Assembly: GCF_042682525.1 (NCBI RefSeq)
Contig: NZ_JBHUHP010000014.1
Location: forward strand, 62,001-126,000
From: Blastococcus_B deserti
GTDB taxonomy: Bacteria; Actinomycetota; Actinomycetes; Mycobacteriales; Geodermatophilaceae
Direction: 5' to 3'
DNA length: 64,000 bases
Under the pieces are notes generated by a model that saw only the letters and a program-made list of their open reading frames with translations, made no database searches and was not told the origin of the DNA. A program made the translations under genes and the position numbers. Of this stretch, positions 16,510 through 25,376 are shown piece after piece (positions within the stretch are counted from its first letter, which is position 1; each line of letters starts with the position of its first letter).

Positions 16510-17037
16510 GTGCGCACCATCTCGCTCCGGACCACCGCGGTGGTCCTCGGTGTCCTGCTGGCGACCGGCTGTGGTTCGGACGACGGCGGCTCGGGCGGTT
16601 CCACGGGGGAACCGCGCGACGAGACATCGGCGAGCGCCCCGGACGCCGTGCTCGCCACCGCTGACAGCGACCTGGGCGAGATCGTGGTCGACGGTCAGGG
16701 CCGCACCGTCTACGTCTTCGACCGCGACACCGCCGGCGCCGGGTCCAGCGCCTGCACCGGCGCCTGCCTGGACAACTGGCCCCCGGTCACGTCGGAGGAG
16801 GCGGCGCCGGCCGTCGACGGCGTCACCGGCGACGTCGGCACGATCGAGCGGGACGACGGCACGCTGCAGGTGACCCTCGACGGGTGGCCGCTGTACCTGT
16901 TCGCCGGCGACGCGGAGCCCGGTGACACCACCGGCCAGGGGGTGCAGGGTGTGTGGTGGGTCGTCGGCCCGGACGGCGCCAGGATCACCGGTACCCCGGG
17001 CGCGGAGAGCGGCAGCGCGCCGGCGCCGGGCTACTGA
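16510..17037 (+). CDS. Secreted lipoprotein with Yx(F/W/Y)xxD repeats (COG4315 family)
   Basis: 175 residues, GTG with AGGAAGGGG upstream. Residues 1-21 are a lipoprotein signal ending in the lipobox L-A-T-G-C. Two copies of the family motif follow: VYVFDRD (~68-74) and LYLFAGD (~126-132), each next to a Cys- or Trp-containing segment (CTGACLDNWPP, QGVWWVVGPDG). The family is widespread in actinobacteria with unknown function. It lies 23 nt upstream of the ECF sigma gene and may be in the same operon or regulon. Confidence 0.85.
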   Translation: MRTISLRTTAVVLGVLLATGCGSDDGGSGGSTGEPRDETSASAPDAVLATADSDLGEIVVDGQGRTVYVFDRDTAGAGSSACTGACLDNWPPVTSEEAAPAVDGVTGDVGTIERDDGTLQVTLDGWPLYLFAGDAEPGDTTGQGVQGVWWVVGPDGARITGTPGAESGSAPAPGY

Positions 17038-17060
17038 CCCGCCGCCAGGGAGGTCGCAGC

Positions 17061-17624
17061 ATGGGTCCGCCCGACGCCCGTCCGGCGAGGACGCGCCGGG
17101 TGGGCGGGCGCGCGGACAGCTCCCCCGAGGACGGCCTGCGCGCGCTCTTCGACGGGCACGCCGCGGTGCTGCTGGCCTACGCCCTGCGTCTCACCGGTGG
17201 CGACCGGGCCCGGGCCGAGGACATCGTGCAGGAGACCCTCGTGCGCGCCTGGCAGCACCTGGACCGGCTGGACGAGAACGCCGGCCCGGTCCGGCCGTGG
17301 CTGTTCACGGTGGCGCAGCGGCTGGCCATCGACGCCCACCGGGCCCGGCGCGCGCGGCCGCCGGAGGCCGGCGACGCGGCGCTGGCCACCGTCCCGGCAC
17401 TCGACGAGCTGGACGCGACGCTGGACCGGATCGTCGTCACCGATGCCCTCGACGCGCTCTCGCGGGAGCACCGTGCCGTGATCGTCGAGACCTACTACCG
17501 CGGGCGCAGCGTCGCCGAGGCCGCGCAGGTCCTCGGCGTCCCGCCCGGCACGGTGAAGTCGCGCTGCTACTACGCCCTGCGTGCCCTCAAGCTCGCCCTC
17601 GCCGAGCGGGGGGTGACGACGTGA
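17061..17624 (+). CDS. ECF-family RNA polymerase sigma factor
   Basis: 187 residues, ATG with GGGAGG 8 nt upstream. Region 2 (~30-95) includes ALRLTGGDRARAEDIVQETLVRAWQH and PWLFTVAQRLAIDAHRARR; region 4 (~125-180) has LSREHRAVIVETYYRGRSVAEAAQVLGVPPGTVKSRCYYALRALK, a helix-turn-helix. The layout and the coupled zinc-finger anti-sigma gene (stop/start overlap GTGA at 17621-17624) fit the SigK/SigL-like ECF groups. It should direct transcription in response to release from that anti-sigma factor. Confidence 0.93.
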   Translation: MGPPDARPARTRRVGGRADSSPEDGLRALFDGHAAVLLAYALRLTGGDRARAEDIVQETLVRAWQHLDRLDENAGPVRPWLFTVAQRLAIDAHRARRARPPEAGDAALATVPALDELDATLDRIVVTDALDALSREHRAVIVETYYRGRSVAEAAQVLGVPPGTVKSRCYYALRALKLALAERGVTT

Positions 17625-18250
17625 CGTGCTCCCGGACGCCGGAACTCGGCGGCTACGTCCTCGGCGCCCTGTCCCCTGACGAGCGGCGGCGGGTCGAGCA
17701 GCACGTCGCCGGGTGCCGGACGTGCGCCACCGAGCTGGCCGAGCTGCGGCCGCTGCCCCCGCTGCTCGACCGCGTGCACCCGGAGGACCTGGCGTCGGTC
17801 CGGGTCACGCCCTCGCCCGAGCTCTTCGACCGGGTGGCCGCGGCCGTGCGGCGTCGCCCCGAGCGCCGTACGACCAGGACGCGCGTGTGGCTGGCCGCGG
17901 CCGCGGTGGCCGTCGTCCTCGGGGCGGGCGCCGGCGGCGCGGTGTGGGCGCTGCGCGACGAGGACCGGACGTGGACGGCGTCGTCCGGGCGGTTCCAGCT
18001 CACGGTGACCGCGAGCGCGGCGGGGAAGGGCAGCGCGCTCGACATCACGGTCGCCGGGCTGGCGGTCGGCCAGGTCTGCGCCCTCGTGGTGGTGGACCGC
18101 GAGGGCGACCGGCACCCGGCGGGGGAGTGGACCGCGTCGCGGCCGGGGGAGGCGTCGTGGCGGGGGTGGACCGAGGTGGCGCCGTCGTCCCTGTCGGAGA
18201 TCCTGCTGCTCGGGGACGACGGCCGGCCGCTGGTGCGCGTCGACGTCTGA
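17621..18250 (+). CDS. Membrane-bound zinc-finger anti-sigma factor
   Basis: 209 residues from GTG overlapping the sigma stop. The N-terminal part holds the zinc-binding H-V-A-G-C-R-T-C motif (HxxxCxxC, ~27-34), then a single membrane helix (VWLAAAAVAVVLGAGAGGAVWAL, ~87-108) and an extracytoplasmic C-terminal domain (~110-209). The N-terminal domain should hold the ECF factor until signal-driven proteolysis. The C-terminal part resembles RskA-type sensor domains (GSALDITVAGLAVGQVCALVVVD), so the pair may respond to an envelope or redox signal. Confidence 0.9.
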   Translation: MTCSRTPELGGYVLGALSPDERRRVEQHVAGCRTCATELAELRPLPPLLDRVHPEDLASVRVTPSPELFDRVAAAVRRRPERRTTRTRVWLAAAAVAVVLGAGAGGAVWALRDEDRTWTASSGRFQLTVTASAAGKGSALDITVAGLAVGQVCALVVVDREGDRHPAGEWTASRPGEASWRGWTEVAPSSLSEILLLGDDGRPLVRVDV

Positions 18251-18262
18251 CCCCGCCGCCGG

Positions 18263-19255
18263 TCAGTCCTGGGGCAGCAGCAGGACCTTGCCGATGTGCT
18301 CGCTGGCCTCCACCACGGCGTGCGCCTCGGCGGCCCGCGACATCGGCAGCCGACGGTCCACGATCGGCCGGACGACGCCCCGCTCCACGTCGGGCCAGAC
18401 GTCGTGCCGCACGGCGGCCACGATGTCGGCCTTGCCGCCCGGGCCGGTCGCCGGCCGGGAGCGCAGCGCGGTGGCGTGCACCGACGCTCGCTTGCCCAGC
18501 AGCTTGGCGATGTCGAGCTCGCCCCTCGTGCCGCCCTGCATGCCGATGATCACCAGCCGACCGCCGACGGCCAGCGCGTCGACGTTGCGGCCCAGGTACG
18601 CGGCGCCCATGTTGTCGAGGACCACGTCGACCCCGCGACCCCCGGTGGCCTCCTTCACCCGCGCGACGAAGTCCTCGTCGCGGTAGTTGATGCCCACCTC
18701 GGCGCCGAGCTCCCGGCAGACGTCGAGCTTGGCCGCCGTCCCGGCGGTGGTGAACACCCGGGCGCCCGCGCGGGCGGCGAGCTGGATGGCCATCGTGCCG
18801 ATGCCGCTGGACCCGCCGTGCACGAGGAAGCTCTCGCCGCGCTTCAGCCCGGCGAGCTGGAAGACGTTGGACCAGACGGTGCACGTGACCTCGGGCAGCG
18901 CGGCCGCGGTGGCCAGCTCGACGCCGGCCGGCCGCGGGAGCAGCTGCCCGGCGGGGACGGCGACCCGCTCGGCGTAACCGCCGCCGGCCAGCAGCGCGCA
19001 CACCTCGTCGCCGACCGACCAGCCGGGAACGCCCGAACCCACCTCGCTGATCACGCCGCTGCACTCGAGGCCGAGGATCTCGCTGGCCCCCTTCGGCGGC
19101 GGGTAGAGGCCCTGGCGCTGCAGCAGGTCGGCCCGGTTGACGGCGGTCGCCGCGATGTCGACGACGACCTCGCCCGGGCCGCACACCGGATCGGGAACCT
19201 CCGCCCAGGTGAGCACCTCCGGGCCACCGGGCTCGCTCACGGTCACCGCACGCAT
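18263..19255 (-). CDS. NAD(P)H:quinone oxidoreductase, zinc-free MDR family (PIG3-like)
   Basis: 330 residues. It is a medium-chain dehydrogenase with a GroES-like N-terminal part (MRAVTVSEPGGPEVL, NRADLLQRQGLYPPP) and a Rossmann motif LVHGGSSGIGTMAIQLA (~145). It lacks the zinc-binding Cys set, as in the TP53I3/PIG3 quinone reductases that use NADPH. Upstream, TAGGTT (complement of 19262-19267) lies six bases before the ATG, so the transcript is probably leaderless. Convergent with the anti-sigma gene, with only 12 nt between the stops. Confidence 0.9.
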   Translation of the reverse strand: MRAVTVSEPGGPEVLTWAEVPDPVCGPGEVVVDIAATAVNRADLLQRQGLYPPPKGASEILGLECSGVISEVGSGVPGWSVGDEVCALLAGGGYAERVAVPAGQLLPRPAGVELATAAALPEVTCTVWSNVFQLAGLKRGESFLVHGGSSGIGTMAIQLAARAGARVFTTAGTAAKLDVCRELGAEVGINYRDEDFVARVKEATGGRGVDVVLDNMGAAYLGRNVDALAVGGRLVIIGMQGGTRGELDIAKLLGKRASVHATALRSRPATGPGGKADIVAAVRHDVWPDVERGVVRPIVDRRLPMSRAAEAHAVVEASEHIGKVLLLPQD

Positions 19256-19318
19256 GGGCCGAACCTAGCGACCCCGGTAACGATCATGGCGCCGGAACCC
19301 CCGGACGACGTTGTCCGG

Positions 19319-19346
19319 NNNNNNNNNNNNNNNNNNNNNNNNNNNN
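19319..19346. other. Assembly gap (28 N) next to a hairpin
   Basis: 28 undetermined bases. Immediately before them lies CCGGACGACGTTGTCCGG, a near-perfect palindrome able to form a strong hairpin, which may explain the gap. The gap falls between the acyl-CoA ligase stop and the quinone reductase start, so no coding sequence appears to be lost. Confidence 0.95.
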
Positions 19347-19362
19347 ATCGCGGCCCCAGGGC

Positions 19363-20961
19363 TCAGGCGCGGGCCTTGAGGTCCTTGCGCAGGATCTTCC
19401 CGGCGGCCGACTTCGGCACCGTGTCGATGAACTCGACGAACCGGATCTTCTTGTGCGGGGCGACCTTCTCCGCCATGTAGGCCATGACCGCCTCCTCGGA
19501 GAGCGCCGAGCCCGGCGCGCGGACGACGAACGCCTTCGGCAGTTCCTCGCCGCTCTCCTTGTCCGGCACCCCGATGACGGCGGCGTCGGCGATCTCCGGG
19601 TGGCCGAGCAGCACGGCCTCGAGCTCGGCCGGGGCCACCTGGTAGCCCTTGTACTTGATCAGCTCCTTGACCCGGTCGACGACGGTGTAGCAGCCGTTCT
19701 CGTCGACGATCGCCACGTCGCCGGTGTGCAGCCAGCCGTCCTCGTCGACGGTCTCGCGCGTGGCCTTCTCGTTGTTGAGGTAGCCCTTCATGACCTGCGG
19801 GCCGCGGATCCACAGCTCGCCCCGCTCGCCCGGGGCGGCGTCCTCGCCGGTGCCCGGGTCGACCAGCCGGCACTCGGTGTTGGGGATCGCGAAGCCGACC
19901 GAGCCCTTGGGGACCTGGCCGCTGAAGCCCGGCGGCTCGGCGCCCGGGTCCGGGGTGGTGTGCGACACCGGCGACAGCTCGGTCATGCCGTAGCCCTGGG
20001 CCACGGTGACGCCGGTGCCGGCGCCCCTGCGCAGCCGGTCCTGGGCGGCCAGCGCCAGCTGCTCGTCCAGCGGCGCGGCGCCCGACAGGATCGAGGTCAG
20101 CGACGACAGGTCGTACTGGTCGACCATCGGGTGCTTGGCCAGGGCCAGCAGGATCGGCGGGGCGACGAACGCGCGCGTGATCTTGTGGTCCTGGATGGTG
20201 CGCAGGAAGTCCTCGAGGTCGAACCGGGGCAGGGTGACCACCGCGCCGCCCCAGGCCAGGCCCTGGTTCATCAGCACGGTGAGGCCGTAGATGTGGAAGA
20301 ACGGCAGGACGGCGATGATCCGCTCGTCCTCGCCGAGCTTGATCAGCGGCCGGCACTGTGACACGTTCGCCACCAGGTTGCGGTGGGTGAGCATGACGCC
20401 CTTGGGCAGGCCGGTGGTGCCGCTGGAGTACGGCAGGGTGACCAGGTCGGTGGCCGGGTCGATGTCGGCCTGCACCGAGGGCGCGTCGGCCCCCAGGAGG
20501 TCGAACAGGTTGGCGTGGCCCTCCATGCCGTCGAGGACGATGACCTCGTCGACCGGGGACTTCTCGACCGCCGCTCCCGCCCGGTCCATGAACAGCGAGA
20601 TGGTGACGAGGATCTTCGCGCCGGAGTCCTTGAGCTGGAACGCGATCTCGTCGGGCGTGTAGAGCGAGTTGATCGGGCTCATCACACAGCCGGCCGCGGC
20701 GATGCCGTGGAAGACCACGGGGAACCACGGCGTGTTCGGGCAGAACACCGCGACGACGTCGCCCTTGCGCAAACCGCGGGCGTGCAGGTTCGCGGCGACG
20801 CGGTCGACGTAGGCCGCGAGCTGGCCGTGCGTGATGACGTCGCCCTTGAGGCCGTCGATGAGCGCCGGCGCATCGGGGCGCTCCTTGCCGGCGGCCAGGA
20901 CGAAGTCCGGCACCGACACGTTCGGGATCTCGACATCGGGATACGGGCTGGCCAGGGCCAC
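19363..20961 (-). CDS. Fatty-acyl/4-coumarate-CoA ligase-like AMP-forming enzyme
   Basis: 532 residues, GTG with GAGGAGGAG upstream on the minus strand. The P-loop is LPYSSGTTGLPKGVMLTHRN (~174-193), the adenylate-binding motif is GYGMTELSP, then GELWIRGPQVMKGYLNN, DGWLHTGDVA, and VVDRVKELIKYKGYQVAPAELE; the catalytic Lys is in KSAAGKILRKDL at the C-terminus. It should activate a carboxylic acid to its CoA thioester through an adenylate. Closest in style to the 4CL-like ligases of actinobacteria; the substrate is not certain. Confidence 0.93.
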   Translation of the reverse strand: MALASPYPDVEIPNVSVPDFVLAAGKERPDAPALIDGLKGDVITHGQLAAYVDRVAANLHARGLRKGDVVAVFCPNTPWFPVVFHGIAAAGCVMSPINSLYTPDEIAFQLKDSGAKILVTISLFMDRAGAAVEKSPVDEVIVLDGMEGHANLFDLLGADAPSVQADIDPATDLVTLPYSSGTTGLPKGVMLTHRNLVANVSQCRPLIKLGEDERIIAVLPFFHIYGLTVLMNQGLAWGGAVVTLPRFDLEDFLRTIQDHKITRAFVAPPILLALAKHPMVDQYDLSSLTSILSGAAPLDEQLALAAQDRLRRGAGTGVTVAQGYGMTELSPVSHTTPDPGAEPPGFSGQVPKGSVGFAIPNTECRLVDPGTGEDAAPGERGELWIRGPQVMKGYLNNEKATRETVDEDGWLHTGDVAIVDENGCYTVVDRVKELIKYKGYQVAPAELEAVLLGHPEIADAAVIGVPDKESGEELPKAFVVRAPGSALSEEAVMAYMAEKVAPHKKIRFVEFIDTVPKSAAGKILRKDLKARA

Positions 20962-21074
20962 GGGTGCTCCTCCTCAGTGCTGGTGTGGCGCCAGTCTCAC
21001 ACCTGGCGTGTCGGCCACCACAAGGGGGTTACCGGTGAGTTCGCTCGTTCGGTAGCAGGGCCTGGCCCTGTGGG

Positions 21075-21500
<426 letters not shown>

Positions 21501-21604
21501 GCCGCGACGCTAGCGAGCGGGTGGTCGCCGTCCGCACCGTGTGGCCGCCGTCCGCACGCTGCAGCGTGAGGACGGCGGCCCCGACGTGCGGGCGGCGCCC
21601 GGGC

Positions 21605-21991
21605 TCAGCTCGGCCGGGCGGTCTCCCAGAGGCCGACGACGTTGCCCTCGGGGTCGGTGAAGTAGGCGGCGAAGCCCATCTCGCCGACCGGGGTCTTCCC
21701 GACGACGGTGGAACCCCCGAGACCGGCGATCCGCTCCAGCGCGCCGTCGATGCTTTCCACGTCGACGACCACGACCGGTCCGCCGGTCGCGCTCATCTCC
21801 CGCGAGAGCATGCCGCCGTTGATGAAGCCGGGCTCCGTCGGGCCGGCGTCCCCGCTCGGGCCCGTCGTCACCAGCGTGTAGCTCATCTCCGGCATCTCCA
21901 TGAGCTGCCAGCCGAAGACGTCCTTGTAGAAGCTCCGGGCACGGTCCCCGTCGTCGAACGGGATCTCGAAGTGCACGACCCGACCACTCAC
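21605..21991 (-). CDS. VOC (glyoxalase/bleomycin-resistance fold) family protein
   Basis: 128 residues from GTG 21991, with GGAGGTGGG six bases upstream. V-H-F-E-I-P-F-D-D-G-D-R-A-R-S-F-Y-K-D-V-F-G-W and the closing AYFTDPEGNVVGLWE are the paired beta-alpha-beta-beta-beta signatures of the VOC superfamily, with metal-ligand candidates H and E. Its substrate is unknown; many such stand-alone proteins are isomerases or dioxygenase relatives. Confidence 0.88.
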   Translation of the reverse strand: MSGRVVHFEIPFDDGDRARSFYKDVFGWQLMEMPEMSYTLVTTGPSGDAGPTEPGFINGGMLSREMSATGGPVVVVDVESIDGALERIAGLGGSTVVGKTPVGEMGFAAYFTDPEGNVVGLWETARPS

Positions 21992-22065
21992 GTCCCACCT
22001 CCGGACTCGACCTGGCTCCGACGGCGCGCAGGCTAGACCCGGCCCCGGTGCCCGGCCAGGTCTGC

Positions 22066-22118
22066 GCTTCCGGTACAGAAAGCGGACGGGGGACACCGGA
22101 GCTTTCTGTACAGATAGC
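22066..22118. repeat. Family A paired palindrome, copy 2
   Basis: Units GCTTCCGGTACAGAAAGC (22066-22083) and GCTTTCTGTACAGATAGC (22101-22118), start-to-start 35 nt. The second unit ends against the folP2-like stop codon (22119-22121), so the element is placed to form the 3' end of that transcript and lies upstream of the VOC gene. Confidence 0.88.
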
Positions 22119-22979
22119 TCAAGCGAGGCCGCGGACGGTGCGGACCGGTGGGCGGTCGCCGCTGATGGAGGCGACCATGTCGAGCGTCTGGCGGGTGGCG
22201 GCGACGTCGTGCGCGCGGAACACCCGTGCCCCCAGCCAGGCGCTGACCGCGGTGGCGGCCAGGGTGCCGGTGAGCCGCTCCTCCAGGGGGACGTCGAGGG
22301 TCTCCCCGACGAAGTCCTTGTTCGACAGCGCCACGAGCACCGGCCAGCCCGTCGCCACCAGCTCACCGAGCCGGCGGGTGGCCTCCAGCGAGTGCCGGGT
22401 GTTCTTGCCGAAGTCGTGCCCGGGGTCCACCAGCACCCGATCCCGGTCCACCCCGGCCCGCACGGCGGCCTCCGCGAGCGCCGTCGTCCGGGCCACGATG
22501 TCGGCGACCACGTCGGCGTAGGCCACCCGGTGGGGGCGGGTCCGCGGGGGCAGGCCGCCGGCGTGCGTGCAGACGATCCCGGCGCCCGCCTCGGCCGCCA
22601 CGCCGGCGAGCCCGGGGTCCACCCCGCCCCACGCGTCGTTGACGACGTCCGCCCCGGCGGCCAGGGCCTCCTTCGCCACCTCCGCCCGCCAGGTGTCGAT
22701 CGAGATCGGCAGTCGCGGGTGGGTGGCGCGGATGGCAGCCACCAGGTCGACCGTCCGGCGGATCTCCTCGACGGCGTCGACGTCCTCGCCCGGAGCCGCT
22801 TTCACGCCCCCGACGTCGACCATGTCCGCGCCCTCGGCCACCACCCGGTCCACCCGCTCGACCGCCGCGGCCAGCTCGTAGGTGGCGCCCCGGTCGTAGA
22901 AGGAGTCAGGGGTGCGGTTGACGATCGCCATGACGACGAGGCCGCCGTCCGGCACGTCGAGGGCCCCCAGGCGCAGCAA
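22119..22979 (-). CDS. Dihydropteroate synthase-like protein (FolP2 type)
   Basis: 286 residues from a TTG at 22979, which has GGAGG about 6 nt upstream; no ATG or GTG lies well placed except internal ones. MAIVNRTPDSFYDRGATYE opens the TIM barrel, followed by ADMVDVGGVKAAPGEDV, ISIDTWRAEVA, VVNDAWGG, VDPGHDFGKNTRHSLE and RVFRAHDV. The VNRTPDSFYDRGAT form is that of mycobacterial FolP2, a homologue reported to lack DHPS activity, rather than canonical FolP1 (NVTPDSFSDGG). The role in folate synthesis is therefore doubtful. It shares a short intergenic region with the divergent MaoC gene. Confidence 0.85.
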   Translation of the reverse strand: MLRLGALDVPDGGLVVMAIVNRTPDSFYDRGATYELAAAVERVDRVVAEGADMVDVGGVKAAPGEDVDAVEEIRRTVDLVAAIRATHPRLPISIDTWRAEVAKEALAAGADVVNDAWGGVDPGLAGVAAEAGAGIVCTHAGGLPPRTRPHRVAYADVVADIVARTTALAEAAVRAGVDRDRVLVDPGHDFGKNTRHSLEATRRLGELVATGWPVLVALSNKDFVGETLDVPLEERLTGTLAATAVSAWLGARVFRAHDVAATRQTLDMVASISGDRPPVRTVRGLA

Positions 22980-23046
22980 CCCGTCCTCCGTCCCTCCGGC
23001 CCGTGTGGTGGAGTCAAGGGAACCAGATCGAGCGGAGGGAACTTCC

Positions 23047-23508
23047 ATGGCGCAGACGACGGTCGAGGGCATCGAGGGCGTGCAGGGCCTGGTCGGCCGG
23101 CACCTGGGCCACAGCGACTGGGTGACGATCACCCAGGAGCAGGTGAACCAGTTCGCCGAGGCGACCGGTGACCACCAGTGGATCCACGTCGATCCCGAGC
23201 GCGCGAAGAAGGAGAGCCCGTTCGGCGGCCCGATCGCGCACGGCTACCTGACCCTGTCGCTGATCCCGTCGCTCGTGCCGCAGATCGTGGAGATCACCGG
23301 CTTCCGGATGGGGGTCAACTACGGCACCGAGAAGGTGCGCTTCCCGTCCCCGGTGCCCGTGGGCGCGCGGGTGCGGGCCGGCGCCACCCTGGAGTCGGCC
23401 ACCCCGTTCGAGGGCGGGATCACCATGAACCTCGGCGTGACGATGGAGGTCGAGGGCAGCACCAAGCCCGCGATGGTCGCCACGGTGGTCTACCGCCGCT
23501 ACCTCTAG
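23047..23508 (+). CDS. MaoC-family (R)-hydratase/dehydratase, first paralogue
   Basis: 153 residues, ATG with GGAGGGA upstream. Hotdog fold with the hydratase motif F-A-E-A-T-G-D-H-Q-W-I-H-V-D, in which Asp and His are catalytic, then SPFGGPIAHGYLTLSL and GVNYGTEKVRFPSPVPVG. It should hydrate trans-2-enoyl-CoA thioesters in the cytoplasm. A close paralogue lies at 58565-59023. It may be divergently co-regulated with the folP2-like gene. Confidence 0.9.
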   Translation: MAQTTVEGIEGVQGLVGRHLGHSDWVTITQEQVNQFAEATGDHQWIHVDPERAKKESPFGGPIAHGYLTLSLIPSLVPQIVEITGFRMGVNYGTEKVRFPSPVPVGARVRAGATLESATPFEGGITMNLGVTMEVEGSTKPAMVATVVYRRYL

Positions 23509-23597
23509 GGACCCTCCGCGCCGAGAGTCCTCAGCGGCCGGCCCTCGTGCAGGGTCCCGCCGCGAGCGTGCGAGCGGTGGGGGGCACGAGGGTCCTC
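23508..23597. repeat. Family C palindromic intergenic repeat, copy 1
   Basis: GGGACCCT (23508-23515) pairs with AGGGTCCC (23551-23558), and CCCTCGTGC (23542-23550) with GCACGAGGG (23584-23592). The block GCAGGGTCCCGCCGCGAG (23549-23566) recurs with one change at 24995-25012. It lies between two convergent genes and could terminate both. Confidence 0.65.
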
Positions 23598-23599
23598 TT

Positions 23600-24856
23600 T
23601 CAGTCGACGAGGGCCTGGTTGACCAGCGCGCGCAGGTAGTTGCGGATCGGCAGGGTGCTCGAGGGCAGCAGCTGCGTGTAGAAGCTGACGGTAATGTCCT
23701 CGACCGGGTCGACGTAGAAAGCCGTCGAGGCCGCGCCGCCCCAGGTGTAGTCGCCCACGTTCGCGAGGACCCCGTACTTCGCCGGGTCGATGACCATCGA
23801 GAAGCCGAAGCCGAAGCCCACCCCCCGCAGCGGCGTCTCGGCGAACACCGGGCGGCCGAACGTGTCGATGTCGGCGTTGCCCGGCAGGTGGTTGCGGGTC
23901 ATGTACGCGATCGTGCGCGGCCCCAGCAGCCGCCCGCCGTCGTAGGAACCGCCGCGGCGCAGCAGCTCGACGAAGCGCAGGTAGTCCGCGGCGGTCGAGA
24001 CCAGGCCCCCGCCACCCGAGAGGAACGCCGGCTTGGAGTGCGCGGCCGCGCCCATGGCGTCCATCGGCGCGAAGGCGGTCGGGGCGCCGCCCGGCCGGCC
24101 CGGGACGGCTGCGTACAGGCGGGCCAGCGACTCGACGTCCTCGCCCTCACGCAGGCCGAAGGAGGTGCTCCGCATGCCGAGCGGGGCGAAGATCCGCTGC
24201 TCGAAGAACTCGTCGAGGGGCTGGCCGGACACCACCTCGATCAGGCGGCCGAGCACGTCGGTGGAGACGCCGTAGTTCCACTCGCTGCCGGGCTGGAACA
24301 ACAGCGGCACGGAGGCCCACTGGCGGCACACCTCCGCCGTGTCGGCACCCGGCGGGCTGCCCCACTCGTGGCCCATCGCGCGGTACATGGCGTCGACCGG
24401 GTGCTGGTGGTGGAAGCCGTACGTGAGCCCGGACGTGTGCGTGAGCAGGTGCTTGACGCGGATCGGCTCGGTCGCCGGGACGGTCACCGGCCGTTGGGAC
24501 GACCCGGCGACGTAGACCCGCGGCTCGGCGAACTCGGGCAGCCACTTCGCGATCGGATCGCCCAGCTCGAAGGCGCCCTCCTCGTACAGCATCATCGCCG
24601 CGACCGAGGTGACCGGCTTGGTCATGGAGTAGATCCGCCAGCGGGTGTCCTCCTCCACCGGCAGGCCGTTCTCGACGTCCCGGAAGCCCTGCCGGCCGAC
24701 GTGCACCAGCTTGCCGTGCCGGGCGACGGTGACCAGGAAGCCGGGCAACTGCCCGTCGTCCACCCAGCGGGCCAACCGCCGGTCGATCCGGCCCAGCCGC
24801 GCCGGGTCGAAGCCGACCTCCGCGGGGTCGGTGCTGACGGTCAGATCGCTGCCCAC
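23600..24856 (-). CDS. Serine hydrolase of the beta-lactamase/esterase (class C-like) family
   Basis: 418 residues, GTG start. The catalytic S-x-x-K is S-M-T-K (~residue 77), preceded by WRIYS; a tyrosine motif lies in WNYGVSTDVLGRLIE and an H/K-x-G-like triad segment occurs in the VGDYTWGGAASTAFYVDP region, giving WGG rather than KTG, as in EstB-type esterases and LACTB-like proteins. No signal peptide is evident, so a cytoplasmic esterase or peptidase is more likely than a secreted beta-lactamase. Confidence 0.9.
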   Translation of the reverse strand: MGSDLTVSTDPAEVGFDPARLGRIDRRLARWVDDGQLPGFLVTVARHGKLVHVGRQGFRDVENGLPVEEDTRWRIYSMTKPVTSVAAMMLYEEGAFELGDPIAKWLPEFAEPRVYVAGSSQRPVTVPATEPIRVKHLLTHTSGLTYGFHHQHPVDAMYRAMGHEWGSPPGADTAEVCRQWASVPLLFQPGSEWNYGVSTDVLGRLIEVVSGQPLDEFFEQRIFAPLGMRSTSFGLREGEDVESLARLYAAVPGRPGGAPTAFAPMDAMGAAAHSKPAFLSGGGGLVSTAADYLRFVELLRRGGSYDGGRLLGPRTIAYMTRNHLPGNADIDTFGRPVFAETPLRGVGFGFGFSMVIDPAKYGVLANVGDYTWGGAASTAFYVDPVEDITVSFYTQLLPSSTLPIRNYLRALVNQALVD

Positions 24857-24989
24857 GCGGGCCCCCTATGTCCGTTGATCACGCCCGGAAACGCCGTCCG
24901 CCGTCGGGCGGCGCCTGCACCCGCATCCTGACCCACGCAGTGGTGGGCCGGACCACAGGGTCGGCTGCCGCCCGACGGCCATGTAGCGC

Positions 24990-25091
24990 CCCCTGCAGGG
25001 ACCCGCCGCGAGGGGAAGGACCCCGTCCCCCTCATCCCTCACAGGCTCGGGACGAGCCTCGGGACGGGGCCGGGGGCAAGGGGGTCCTTGC
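24990..25091. repeat. Family C palindromic intergenic repeat, copy 2
   Basis: AAGGACCCC (25016-25024) pairs with GGGGTCCTT (25081-25089), with further GC-rich pairing inside. The block GCAGGGACCCGCCGCGAG (24995-25012) matches copy 1. It lies just behind the HU stop and is a plausible terminator of that gene. The rest of 24857-24989 shows no gene. Confidence 0.65.
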
Positions 25092-25376
25092 TCAGACCGG
25101 GACGTTGCTCGCGGCCTTCTTCAGGTTCGAGCCGGCGGTGACCTTCACCGTGTTGGCGGCCGGGATGTCGATCGACTCACCGGTCTGCGGGTTCCGGCCG
25201 GTCCGGGCCGAGCGCTGCGTGCGCTCGACGGTCAGCAGGCCGGAGACGGCGACCTTCTCGCCGCGGGTGATCGCGTCGACGAGCTCGTCCTGCAGCCCGG
25301 CCAGGACCGAGTCGACGGTCGAGGTCGGGACGTCGGCGCGCTTGGCGATGGCGGAGACCAGTTCGGCCTTGTTCAT
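25092..25376 (-). CDS. HU-family histone-like DNA-binding protein
   Basis: 94 residues, ATG with AGAGGAACC upstream. MNKAELVSAIAKRADVP..., then VSGLLTVERTQRSARTGRNPQTGESIDIPAANTVKV, is the HU/IHF signature with the DNA-binding arm (RNPQTGE). The short form lacks the long Lys/Ala-rich tail of mycobacterial HupB. It compacts and bends DNA. The longer reading to 25421 has no supporting start site. Confidence 0.95.
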   Translation of the reverse strand: MNKAELVSAIAKRADVPTSTVDSVLAGLQDELVDAITRGEKVAVSGLLTVERTQRSARTGRNPQTGESIDIPAANTVKVTAGSNLKKAASNVPV

